DNA of 22,159 nt from Scatosoma sp964504025. Its GTDB lineage: Bacteria > Bacillota > Clostridia > Christensenellales > Borkfalkiaceae. Positions 8,474 to 15,435 of this stretch are shown here, one piece after another. The notes under the pieces are model-generated. The model saw only the letters and a program-made list of their open reading frames with translations, searched no databases and was not told where the DNA came from. The translations under genes were made by a program, and so were the position numbers. Within the stretch, counting starts at the first letter, position 1. Every line of letters begins with the position of its first letter. Where the stretch lies: assembly GCA_964504025.1 (NCBI GenBank), contig CAZDCO010000023.1, positions 1 to 22,159 on the forward strand, written 5' to 3'.

Positions 8474-8547
8474 TTTCTTCTCCTTAAAAAAATTAAAATA
8501 TTTTATCGTTCAGGTTGATTTTCACGCCGTAGCGTTTCCTTTTCAAT

Positions 8548-8576
8548 ATTATATCACGCGCGCAACCGAAAAGCAA
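8548..8576 (-). promoter_or_regulatory. Promoter of fucI
   Basis: On the minus strand: TTGCTT (8571-8576), a 17-bp spacer and TATAAT (8548-8553) with an extended TG. The weak -35 would suit activator-dependent or modest expression. The ~70-base leader shows no clear operator. Confidence 0.6.
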
Positions 8577-8630
8577 TACTTTTTTCGTTTTTTCTCCCAC
8601 GATTTTTTCACCCCGCGCATAGCGAAAAAC

Positions 8631-9857
8631 TCAATCGTCCTCCGTGCTTTGGAAAATTTCCAACTTCGTGTACAACTCCCTTCGGCGTTTCGCCGTCGGC
8701 GCGAGTTTCCCGAGCGTCGGTTTCTTGCCCGTCAGCATTTGAAAGAGATTTTTGATCACCTTGCCGACGTAAATAAAGGGATAGAGTATCCACACTTTTT
8801 TGACGATCGGATATTGCAACAAAACGATACGGTGTAGCGTGGTTGCCAACGCCGCCACCGTGCCGCGTTGCTTATCGCCGTCTTGCGCGATCATCCAGCT
8901 ACTGCCCGAACGCGTACCGTCCTTGCGTCCGAAATTGCCGCCCGAAAACATATCGTCGAGCAACGCCGCGCAAAGCGTTTCATCCGTATCTTTCGCCCAA
9001 ACGGGACAGGGTACGCCGAGGTAGAGTTCGCTCATCTTCGTTACGACCGAAGCGTATTTGATCATGCCGATTGCACGGAGCAACGGCAACAACTTCTCTT
9101 CCCAAAACGGACAGCCGTCCGTGCGGCGCACGTACGCCGCCCAATCGCATAAATGGCGCAAACCCAGCCCCTCGCTTAAATTGTGATGTTGCATGTGCAA
9201 CAACATAATCAAGCCGTGGCACTCGTCCGACGGCGCGTTAAACGTCGTCAAACCGCCCTGCTTTTCCACGCCATCCGCCACGGCGTTTTGCAGGAAGGAA
9301 CGCACCCGTTCCCCCTTTTCGCCCGTGGGGATACCGAGCACGCGATAATGCATTTCCAAATGCTCGTTCGGTTTATCGAAACATATATGGCAGTTATGCG
9401 CCGCAGGATCGCGCGCGTAGCCCTTTTCCGTCAACGCCTCTTCGATTTCCGACTGATAGCGCGTATCGATCAAAAAATCGACGTCGCCGAGCGCGCGGAG
9501 TTCGGGTTGCGGATAATAGGACGCGGACACTTCGCCCTTGAGGACGATATACGGGAAATTTCCCTCGCGCATAATCTCCACCAAATTCGCCTGCGCCTGC
9601 CACACGTGCGCATTCGTTTGATACGCCTGATAAAAAACGATTCTCCACCGCGCGAACGTTTCTTTGGGGATATACGCCTCGTACGCTTTCGCCGCTTGAA
9701 AGGAGATCATAGGCAGCGTTTGCGTCAACGCCTCGTTCAACACGCTTTCCCATTGCACGCCCGTCAACTCCTCATCGGACAGCGGCAAATACCGCAAATC
9801 GCCCGACAATCCCGTCGCCGTCAAGCGCAACAATACGTTTTGTTCTTTCGTTAACAT
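8631..9857 (-). CDS. Nucleotidyltransferase family protein (NTP_transf_5 type)
   Basis: A 408-residue protein of the uncharacterised nucleotidyltransferase family. Visible landmarks are an alpha-helical N-terminus, VLKGE at 106-110, the two-aspartate motif ALGDVDFLID (D125, D127) and a third acidic position in HLEMHY (E168). These match the minimal nucleotidyltransferase active site. The C-terminal half contains further helices and ends basic (KRRREL). Relatives often sit in polysaccharide or exopolysaccharide loci, but no such genes are near. Its substrate is unknown. ATG start with GAGGAT upstream. The gene is alone on its transcript behind a consensus promoter, which is unusual for this family and suggests steady expression. 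No convincing terminator follows it before the fucI promoter. Confidence 0.75.
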   Translation of the reverse strand: MLTKEQNVLLRLTATGLSGDLRYLPLSDEELTGVQWESVLNEALTQTLPMISFQAAKAYEAYIPKETFARWRIVFYQAYQTNAHVWQAQANLVEIMREGNFPYIVLKGEVSASYYPQPELRALGDVDFLIDTRYQSEIEEALTEKGYARDPAAHNCHICFDKPNEHLEMHYRVLGIPTGEKGERVRSFLQNAVADGVEKQGGLTTFNAPSDECHGLIMLLHMQHHNLSEGLGLRHLCDWAAYVRRTDGCPFWEEKLLPLLRAIGMIKYASVVTKMSELYLGVPCPVWAKDTDETLCAALLDDMFSGGNFGRKDGTRSGSSWMIAQDGDKQRGTVAALATTLHRIVLLQYPIVKKVWILYPFIYVGKVIKNLFQMLTGKKPTLGKLAPTAKRRRELYTKLEIFQSTEDD

Positions 9858-9889
9858 AGCCTATCCTCGCCCGTTCCGTTATCCTATTT

Positions 9890-9918
9890 ATTATACCACG
9901 CCGCGCCCCGTTTGTCAA
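9890..9918 (-). promoter_or_regulatory. Consensus promoter of the nucleotidyltransferase gene
   Basis: On the minus strand: TTGACA (9913-9918), exactly 17 bp, then TATAAT (9890-9895) with an extended TG. Both hexamers match the sigma-A consensus perfectly. It is the strongest-looking promoter in the window. Confidence 0.85.
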
Positions 9919-9945
9919 TACCCGATTTTTTTCTTCCGCACGCAA

Positions 9946-9989
9946 AAAAACGCCCTCGGCGCACGAAAATGTGCAGCGAAAGCGTTTTT
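9946..9989 (-). terminator. Terminator of the M23 peptidase gene
   Basis: Arms 9946-9953 and 9982-9989 pair perfectly, with an inner GCAC/GTGC stem. Seven Ts follow on the minus strand. It lies 17 bases past the stop codon. Confidence 0.75.
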
Positions 9990-10006
9990 CTCTCTTCGGT
10001 ATTCGA

Positions 10007-10690
10007 TTATTTTTCTTCCAGCGTTAAATACACCGCGGGATCTACGCAAACGTCGTTCTTCCGCATTTCAAAATGCAGGTGCGCGCCGTCCTTATACTCG
10101 TTGCCGTTCGCCGCCGCGACAGTTGCGATCTTTTGTCCGCGTTTCACGCTCGCACCCGCTTTGATCCCGTCCGCTTCCGTTACGAAACGGTAGACCGATT
10201 TCAAGCCGTCGCCGTGATCCACTACGATTTCCGTGCCGAGCAGAATATCGTCTTTATACACGCTTTCCACGACGCCGTCGTCCACGCAAAGAACGCCCGC
10301 CCCGACTTCCGCGGCAAAGTCTACGCCGCTATGCTCGTAATAGGTATTCAGCGTTTGATTGTGATAAAAGCCGTACTCGTTCAAGACGGACGCCGCTTCG
10401 ATCGGCATCGTCATTCCGTCCGGTTTCGACACCGTTTGATCGCCGTTACCGCCGTTCCCCTGCTCCCCGTCCGACGGTTTCGAGGGCTGTTGCACGCTAC
10501 TCGACGACGAATACGAACCGTTCGCAACGCCCTGATCGACGTTGCCGCCACCGCCGCTTACCGCCACGGCGACGACTACGATCGCCGCAACCGCCAACGC
10601 GCAACCGATCGCCGTCCACATATAAAAACGCTTCTCGCCGTTCATACGCACCTTCTTCTTTTCCTTTTCCCTTTCGTTTTGCTCTTTCAT
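10007..10690 (-). CDS. Membrane-anchored M23 (LytM) protein, SpoIIQ-like
   Basis: 227 residues: a charged cytoplasmic N-terminus, one membrane helix (about 23-45), a Ser/Gly/Pro-rich linker (46-90) and a LytM domain (about 100-222). The zinc-site residues HxxxD (H120, D124) and HxH (H204, H206) are intact, so the domain could be an active endopeptidase. The anchor, linker and single LytM domain match SpoIIQ, the forespore protein that pairs with SpoIIIAH across the septum. B. subtilis SpoIIQ lacks the first histidine, while clostridial versions keep it, as here. ATG start with GGAGG seven bases upstream. A small exported protein lies 75 bases upstream, and HIT before that. No spoIID or spoIIID flanks it, so a general M23 cell-wall protein is the alternative. 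Confidence 0.75.
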   Translation of the reverse strand: MKEQNEREKEKKKVRMNGEKRFYMWTAIGCALAVAAIVVVAVAVSGGGGNVDQGVANGSYSSSSSVQQPSKPSDGEQGNGGNGDQTVSKPDGMTMPIEAASVLNEYGFYHNQTLNTYYEHSGVDFAAEVGAGVLCVDDGVVESVYKDDILLGTEIVVDHGDGLKSVYRFVTEADGIKAGASVKRGQKIATVAAANGNEYKDGAHLHFEMRKNDVCVDPAVYLTLEEK

Positions 10691-10765
10691 ACTTGACCTC
10701 CGAAAAACTTTGTATGTAAATGTTTTCCCCTTTTTCCGTTTTTATACCACACTTTTTTCTTTTCT

Positions 10766-11221
10766 TCAAAATCCGTCGAAAAGGAGTGGCGTTCCCACCG
10801 CGCAAGTCCGCTCGCGCAGGGCAATATGCAAATTGACGGTACTTCCGTCGACCGTACGCCCGACGCCCAACTCCGAAGCGTACGCGTAAACGGAAATCGT
10901 ATCTGACGTCCGTTCCACGCACGCCGTTACGCCGCCGTAGAGCGCGACGATCTCGTTCGCCAAGCCGAGCAACTCCTCTTCCGTTTTCGGTTCTTCCCAC
11001 GAAAAGCGCACCGCCTCGCCCGTAACGTAAAACACGTCCCGAACGCCTAACGACGATTTGCAAACCGCCTGCGACGAGGGCATATACAGATAGAAGGTAC
11101 GCGCGCCCTGCAACGCCGACAAACGACACACGTACGCGCACCGTGAACACGCCAACGCCGCCGTCAACGCTACCGCCGCCGCGATCGTACCGCCTATCCG
11201 TCCACAACGCAAAAATCGCAT
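10766..11221 (-). CDS. Small exported protein of unknown function
   Basis: 151 residues with a signal-like N-terminus (basic MRFLRCGR, then a hydrophobic stretch to about residue 27 ending ACSRCA). The start was placed at the inner ATG because GGAGGGG lies eight bases upstream; a GTG 66 bases further up has no RBS. The mature part looks alpha/beta and ends VNLHIALRERTCAVGTPLLF, a pattern I associate loosely with YwmB-like proteins, which lie close to spoIID and spoIIQ in Bacillus. Its position just ahead of a SpoIIQ-like gene supports that idea, but I do not recognise it firmly. It is probably cotranscribed with the M23 gene. Confidence 0.6.
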   Translation of the reverse strand: MRFLRCGRIGGTIAAAVALTAALACSRCAYVCRLSALQGARTFYLYMPSSQAVCKSSLGVRDVFYVTGEAVRFSWEEPKTEEELLGLANEIVALYGGVTACVERTSDTISVYAYASELGVGRTVDGSTVNLHIALRERTCAVGTPLLFDGF

Positions 11222-11229
11222 AAGAAAAT

Positions 11230-11260
11230 CCCCTCCGTACCGTTTACGGAAGGGATTATA
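11230..11260 (-). promoter_or_regulatory. -10 element and RBS-sequestering hairpin before the small exported protein
   Basis: On the minus strand TATAAT (11255-11260) is followed directly by a 10-bp stem with one G-U pair (11245-11254 with 11230-11239) whose second arm contains the Shine-Dalgarno GGAGGGG. No good -35 is seen 17 bp upstream. Transcripts from further up, for example from the HIT gene, would carry the full hairpin. Those starting at this -10 probably would not. Confidence 0.45.
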
Positions 11261-11313
11261 GCCTGATTTTTCACTTTTATACGCCACATGCGCAACTTTT
11301 TATCGGTAGTCGA

Positions 11314-11649
11314 TTAAAAATCGCTCAACTTCTCGCCGCCGAGCAAGTGGATATGCAAATGGTGCACCGTTTGACCGCCGTTTTCGCCCTGATTGACGAT
11401 AACGCGATAGCCGTCCTGCAAGCCGAGTTCCTTTTCCAGCTTGGCAACCTTGCCCAAGCAACGCCCCACCAACCGTTCGCGTTCCTCGTCCATTTCGGAC
11501 AGCAACGCAAAGTGCGTTTTCGGAATACACAAATAGTGCAATTTCGCTTTCGGTTCAACGTCCCTGATGACGATCATATCGTCGTCCTCGTACAGACGCG
11601 GAGAGGGAATTTCCCCGGCTATAATTTTACAAAAGATACAGTTTTCCAT
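11314..11649 (-). CDS. HIT family (HINT-type) nucleotide-binding protein
   Basis: Histidine-triad hydrolase acting on nucleoside phosphoramidates and similar AMP conjugates; cytoplasmic. The 111-residue protein begins CIFCKIIAGEIPS, typical of the Hint branch with its zinc-type cysteines, and ends with the catalytic triad HHLHIHLLGG (HxHxH). Length is standard. ATG start, with AAGGAGA about 11 bases upstream. It is the first gene of a possible three-gene unit with the small exported protein (93 bases away) and the M23 protein. No terminator is clear between them. Confidence 0.93.
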   Translation of the reverse strand: MENCIFCKIIAGEIPSPRLYEDDDMIVIRDVEPKAKLHYLCIPKTHFALLSEMDEERERLVGRCLGKVAKLEKELGLQDGYRVIVNQGENGGQTVHHLHIHLLGGEKLSDF

Positions 11650-11753
11650 AAGAATTTATCTCCTTTTTTCAATTTTTCCGTATTCGATATAAAGCGTTTC
11701 GCTCGCGCACACCCGTTTGGGGCGCAGAGTTCTACGACGTTTCCCCACACACC

Positions 11754-11871
11754 GTCATTGCGAGGAGTTTCTCCCTCTTCCCCGTCATTGCGAGGAGTGT
11801 AACGACGAAGCAATCTCTCGTTGCATTGCCGAAAACCCGACGCGAGATTGCCGCGCTTCGCTCGCAATGAC
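11754..11871. repeat. REP-like structured repeat B, copy 1 with leading half-copy
   Basis: The 88-bp element 11784-11871 has 11-bp inverted ends (GTCATTGCGAG, CTCGCAATGAC) and an inner pair GCAATCTC (11810-11817) with GAGATTGC (11844-11851). A lone left arm lies 30 bp upstream at 11754. An almost identical 88-bp copy lies at 19017-19104. It is of the widespread type of palindromic repeats built on this CATTGCGAG motif. It lies upstream of the HIT gene. Confidence 0.85.
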
Positions 11872-11897
11872 AATGCAGAAATCGCACCGCCAAGCAA

Positions 11898-12351
11898 CTT
11901 CCCCCGAAGTAAAAGTGTTGATTTGCAAGCAGGTTAAGGAGTTGTGAGGGAGCGTACACGGAAGTACGCGACTGAGCAACGACGAAGAATTGCCGTTATN
12001 NNNNNNNNNNNNNNNNNNNNNNNNNNNNNNNNNNNNNNNNNNNNNNNNNNNNNNNNNNNNNNNNNNNNNNNNNNNNNNNNNNNNNNNNNNNNNNNNNNNG
12101 CCGTTATACCACTTCACTAACTTCCCCCGAAGTAAAAGTGTTGATTTGCAAGCAAGTCAAGTAGCGTTGAGGGAGCGTACACGGAAGTACGCGACTGAGC
12201 AACGACGAAGAATTGCCGTTATACCACTTCACTAACTTCCCCCGAAGTAAAAGTGTTGATTTGCAAGCAGGTCAAGAAGCGTTGAGGGCGCGCACGAGAG
12301 GTGCGCAACCGAAACGCGACGAAGAATTGCGCCGCAAATCAACGCTTTTAC
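11898..12351. repeat. Tandem array of structured repeat A (115-bp period) containing the gap
   Basis: Units start with CTTCCCCCGAAG at 11898, 12121 and 12236; the last two are 115 bp apart. Each holds GTAAAAGTGTTGATTTGC and a central hairpin. The last unit has a canonical right end, GCAAATCAACGCTTTTAC (12334-12351), which is the inverted complement of its left end (12247-12264) with one mismatch. The last unit is thus a ~105-bp inverted-repeat element. The central hairpin is GCGTAC/GTACGC in the first and middle units and GCGCAC/GTGCGC in the last (12290-12306). The mtaB stop codon lies in its right arm. Confidence 0.85.
12000..12099. other. 100-N assembly gap within the tandem array
   Basis: Exactly 100 N, a placeholder size. 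The bases on the two sides share GCCGTTAT (11992-11999 and 12100-12107). Merging them there gives one unit of exactly 115 bp, so the true gap may be zero or any number of repeat units. Confidence 0.97.
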
Positions 12352-13598
12352 ACCTCTGCAATTACGCCATCGGAGTATAGCCCCTCCACCCGCACTACGG
12401 TCGGCTCTTTTCCCAAGTCCCCCCGTACGTATACGCGGATATAATTCTCCGAATAGCCTTCGGTGTACCCGTTCGCATACCGTTCGGGAACGATTTGCAA
12501 CTCCTTGCCGATAAACGATTGCAAGTACCGCTCTTTTTGCCTCGCGCCCACCTCTAAAATGCGCGACACCCGTTCCTTCTTCAACGAAAACGGCAGTTCG
12601 GCGTACTTCTTATACGCGTTCGTGCCCTCGCGCGGAGAATAGGGAAAGGCGTGAATTTGCGAAAAGCCTGCCTCTTCCACGATCGAAAGGGATTGTAAAA
12701 AATCTTCCTCCGTCTCCGTGGGGAAACCGACGATAATATCCGTCGTGATCGCGGCGTTCGGGAACGCCTCGTAGATCATCTTGCATTTTTCCAAATACGT
12801 TTCGCGCGTGTACCGCCGGTTCATACTCTTCAACACGGCGTTCGAGCCGCTTTGCAAGGACAAATGGAATTGCGGCGCAAAGTGCTTCACCTGCCGCAAG
12901 GCGGTTAAAAACCGATCGGTAATCAAACTCTCTTCCATCGATCCCAACCGAATCCGCGTATCGGCGTCCTTGATCGCGAGCATCAAATCGGTCAGATCGT
13001 GCCCGTCCTCATCGCGGTAGGAAGAAATATCGATACCCGTAACCACCGTTTCGTACGCCGTGCTTTGTAAAATTTCCGTTGCCGCACTCTCCAACGATCG
13101 CGAACGACTCCGTCCGCGCAGGTAGGGAATCACGCAATAGGAGCAAAACCGATTGCACCCGTCCTGAATTTTCACGAAGCTTCTCGTTTTCAAACATTCG
13201 GGCGCGAGCATCTCCTCGTATTTCCGTTCGTCGCATACCTGCCTATCGGCGATACCGTTATCGAAACCGCTCTTTACCCATTCTAACAGCCTGTTTTTCC
13301 CCTTCGCGCCGACGACGAACGCCTGCGGAATTTTCTCGCGGAACGCCGCCGCCGATTTTTCGGACGCGCAGCCGCATACCGCGATCTTCCCGTCGGGGTT
13401 ACACTTCAACGCCTTGCCGACCGTTTGCCGACTCTTCCGCTCCGCTTCCGCCGTTACCGCGCAGGTGTTGATGATATACAGATCCGCGTATTCCATTTCA
13501 CGCGACACTTCGTAACCGAGTTCTTCCAAACCGCGCAAGATCGAACCGCTCTCCACGTCGTTTACTTTACAACCGAGTGTATATACGACCGCTTTCAT
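12348..13598 (-). CDS. mtaB: tRNA t6A37 methylthiotransferase MtaB
   Basis: Radical-SAM enzyme that converts t6A to ms2t6A at position 37 of ANN-decoding tRNAs. The 416-residue protein has the N-terminal methylthiotransferase domain with cluster cysteines C10 (TLGCKVNDVES, the MtaB rather than MiaB form), C46 and C77. The radical-SAM motif CNRFCSYC is at 148-155, and a TRAM-like C-terminus follows. I chose the second of two close ATGs: it overlaps the rsmE stop as ATGA and has GGGAG seven bases upstream, while the first ATG is only two bases from it. It is the last gene of prmA-rsmE-mtaB. The stop codon lies inside the inverted-repeat arm of repeat A, and no ordinary terminator follows, so the repeat may serve as one. 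Confidence 0.94.
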   Translation of the reverse strand: MKAVVYTLGCKVNDVESGSILRGLEELGYEVSREMEYADLYIINTCAVTAEAERKSRQTVGKALKCNPDGKIAVCGCASEKSAAAFREKIPQAFVVGAKGKNRLLEWVKSGFDNGIADRQVCDERKYEEMLAPECLKTRSFVKIQDGCNRFCSYCVIPYLRGRSRSRSLESAATEILQSTAYETVVTGIDISSYRDEDGHDLTDLMLAIKDADTRIRLGSMEESLITDRFLTALRQVKHFAPQFHLSLQSGSNAVLKSMNRRYTRETYLEKCKMIYEAFPNAAITTDIIVGFPTETEEDFLQSLSIVEEAGFSQIHAFPYSPREGTNAYKKYAELPFSLKKERVSRILEVGARQKERYLQSFIGKELQIVPERYANGYTEGYSENYIRVYVRGDLGKEPTVVRVEGLYSDGVIAEV

Positions 13599-14314
13599 TG
13601 CCATTCTCCCACGGCGTACGCCACCACAGCAGTCAAGCCGACCGCCGCCGTTTCCGCGCGCAAAATGCGCTTTCCGAGGGTAACGAACGCGTAGCCGTTC
13701 TCCTTGGCAAGCGTACCCTCTTCCCGTGAAAAGCCGCCCTCGCTCCCCACGACGATCGCCGTATCACCGCGCAACGCCGACAATTCGACGTCGCTCTTTT
13801 CGGCGTATTCGCAAGCGAACAACTTGTTCGTATACCCGTTTGCCGCCGACAACGCACTCTCCAACGTCGGGTAATATTCCACCTTCGGTGCGACCGAACG
13901 CAGGCATTGCTTCGCCGCCTCTTTCGACACTTTGTTCAAGCGTTCCAGCTTGTTCTCGTTGATATACGCCGACGAAAACGCGGAAGAGAACACGCCGATT
14001 TTCTTCACGCCGAGTTCCACCGCCTTTTGCACGATAAATTCGTTCTTGTCCGCGTTTTTCAAGTACCCGAACAGCAAACAAATATCGGTTGCCGCCTCGC
14101 GCGCGCCCACTTCCTCGCGCACGACGTTGAGCAACATACGCTTCTTCTCCACCTGCGCGACGACGGCGGTATATTCCTTACCGCTGTTGTCCAGCAAGAT
14201 CACCTCCGCACCGACGCCCAAACGGAGTACGTTTCGCGCGTGCTCGAACTCTTCGCCGCAAAGCTCCGTTTGCGCCGCTACGTTATCCACGAAAAATCGT
14301 TTCAATTCAGACAC
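13595..14314 (-). CDS. rsmE: 16S rRNA m3U1498 methyltransferase
   Basis: SPOUT-class enzyme that methylates N3 of U1498 in 16S rRNA using S-adenosylmethionine. The 239-residue protein has an N-terminal PUA-like part (RFFVDN, HARNVLRL) and the knotted C-terminal domain with VGSEGGFSREE (189-199) and LGKRILRAETA (213-223). FIVQKAVELGVKKI and SKEAAKQ are in the expected places. The usual RSV segment is replaced by AFSSAYIN (112-119). Start is GTG with AAGGAG six bases upstream. prmA ends 18 bases before it, and mtaB overlaps its stop by four bases, so the three are one operon. Confidence 0.95.
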   Translation of the reverse strand: MSELKRFFVDNVAAQTELCGEEFEHARNVLRLGVGAEVILLDNSGKEYTAVVAQVEKKRMLLNVVREEVGAREAATDICLLFGYLKNADKNEFIVQKAVELGVKKIGVFSSAFSSAYINENKLERLNKVSKEAAKQCLRSVAPKVEYYPTLESALSAANGYTNKLFACEYAEKSDVELSALRGDTAIVVGSEGGFSREEGTLAKENGYAFVTLGKRILRAETAAVGLTAVVAYAVGEWQ

Positions 14315-14332
14315 GGTATACTCCTTTTCTCG

Positions 14333-15289
14333 TTATACGCTCTCCGCGTGCTTCAACACGAGGGCAAACCACTCGCCCTTTCTTCTCTCTTTCACGACCG
14401 TCATTCCCACGGCTTCGTATGCCTCTTTCACCATTTGCAAACGGCTTTCGATGATACCGCTTAAAATCAGCACACCGTCCTTTTTCAGGTTTTTAGGAAT
14501 GGACGGTGCTAACAACCGCAACACTTCGCCCGTGATATTCGCCATCATCACGTCCGCGCAAATGGACGTATCGTCCAGCAGGTTCGAATGGGCAACGACC
14601 GCCTGTTCCGCCACGCCGTTCAACGCGCAATTATGCAACGAACTCTCCACCGCGACGGGATCGATATCCGTCAAATACGCCTTTGCCGCGCCCAACTTCA
14701 ACGCGGAAATACCCAAAATGCCGCTGCCGCAACCCACGTCGATACAGGTGCAAGAGGGCGTGATATACGCCTGCATTTCCTCCACGCACATCGATGTCGT
14801 TTCGTGCTCGCCCGTACCGAACGCCATATTCGAATCGAGCAGCACCGTCTTTTCTTCGCCGACGGGAGTATACTCTATCCATTCGGGTACGACGACGATA
14901 TTGCCGAGATGAATCGGACGGAAATGCTTTTTCCACACGTCGATCCAATCGTCCCCGTCTACCGAACGTTTGGTATCCTCCAACGTACCGAACGCGATCG
15001 CGCCGTTCGCCCGTTCCTTGGCAAGGTCGATATCCCGTAAAATATCACCGATCGTTTGCGCCGCCACGTCTTCGGCGATATAGCATTTCACCAACGCCTC
15101 TCCCGTTTTATCGGCGATCAACTCGTCGTCCATATAGTCCCAAAAGGTAGTCTCTTTCGCCGTTTGCAGGGCGATGACGTCGTTCTTGTCGCAAATCGTT
15201 ACGCCGTAGTCGGTGTATCCCCACATAATATCGGAAATGATTTCACTCGCCTCGCTCGTCGTATGTATAGTCAGCTCGATATATTTCAT
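14333..15289 (-). CDS. prmA: Ribosomal protein L11 methyltransferase
   Basis: Methylates lysines and the N-terminus of ribosomal protein L11 using S-adenosylmethionine. The 318-residue protein has the substrate-binding N-terminal region and the conserved WxxxWKxxFxP linker (115-125). It also has FGTGEHETT (158-165), SAM motif DVGCGSGILGI (184-194) and ANIT near residue 250. ATG start with GGGAGAAG upstream. It opens the operon prmA-rsmE-mtaB, the same order as yqeT-yqeU-yqeV behind dnaJ in Bacillus. Here it has its own promoter and is cut off from dnaJ by a terminator. Confidence 0.96.
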   Translation of the reverse strand: MKYIELTIHTTSEASEIISDIMWGYTDYGVTICDKNDVIALQTAKETTFWDYMDDELIADKTGEALVKCYIAEDVAAQTIGDILRDIDLAKERANGAIAFGTLEDTKRSVDGDDWIDVWKKHFRPIHLGNIVVVPEWIEYTPVGEEKTVLLDSNMAFGTGEHETTSMCVEEMQAYITPSCTCIDVGCGSGILGISALKLGAAKAYLTDIDPVAVESSLHNCALNGVAEQAVVAHSNLLDDTSICADVMMANITGEVLRLLAPSIPKNLKKDGVLILSGIIESRLQMVKEAYEAVGMTVVKERRKGEWFALVLKHAESV

Positions 15290-15364
15290 AACTCTTCTCC
15301 CGTCGTTCTTACCCGTGCGCCGCGGCGGTAAAACCGCGCCGCGCCTTTTTCGTTATTTTTCATT

Positions 15365-15393
15365 ATTATAACACGCAAAAGAAAAAAAGTCAA
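15365..15393 (-). promoter_or_regulatory. Promoter of prmA-rsmE-mtaB
   Basis: On the minus strand: TTGACT (15388-15393), a 17-bp spacer and TATAAT (15365-15370) with an extended TG. The -35 lies inside the downstream arm of the dnaJ terminator. Confidence 0.75.
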
Positions 15394-15421
15394 CCGCCCT
15401 ATACGAGCGTCGTTGACTTTT
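15385..15421 (-). terminator. Terminator of dnaK-dnaJ
   Basis: A perfect 10-bp stem (15385-15394 with 15412-15421) lies 14 bases past the dnaJ stop. The minus-strand arm ends in a T-run extended by the A-tract at 15382-15388. Confidence 0.8.
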
Positions 15422-15435
15422 CTACGCTTTTCTGT

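Noticed and set aside
11732..11959. Short open frames running through repeat B
   Set aside because: They occur in several frames and on both strands of the palindrome with phrases such as CERSAAIS, a usual artefact of translating this repeat type.
11898..12351. Possible CRISPR array
   Set aside because: The units are 115 bp and contiguous with no unique spacers, and no cas genes are present.
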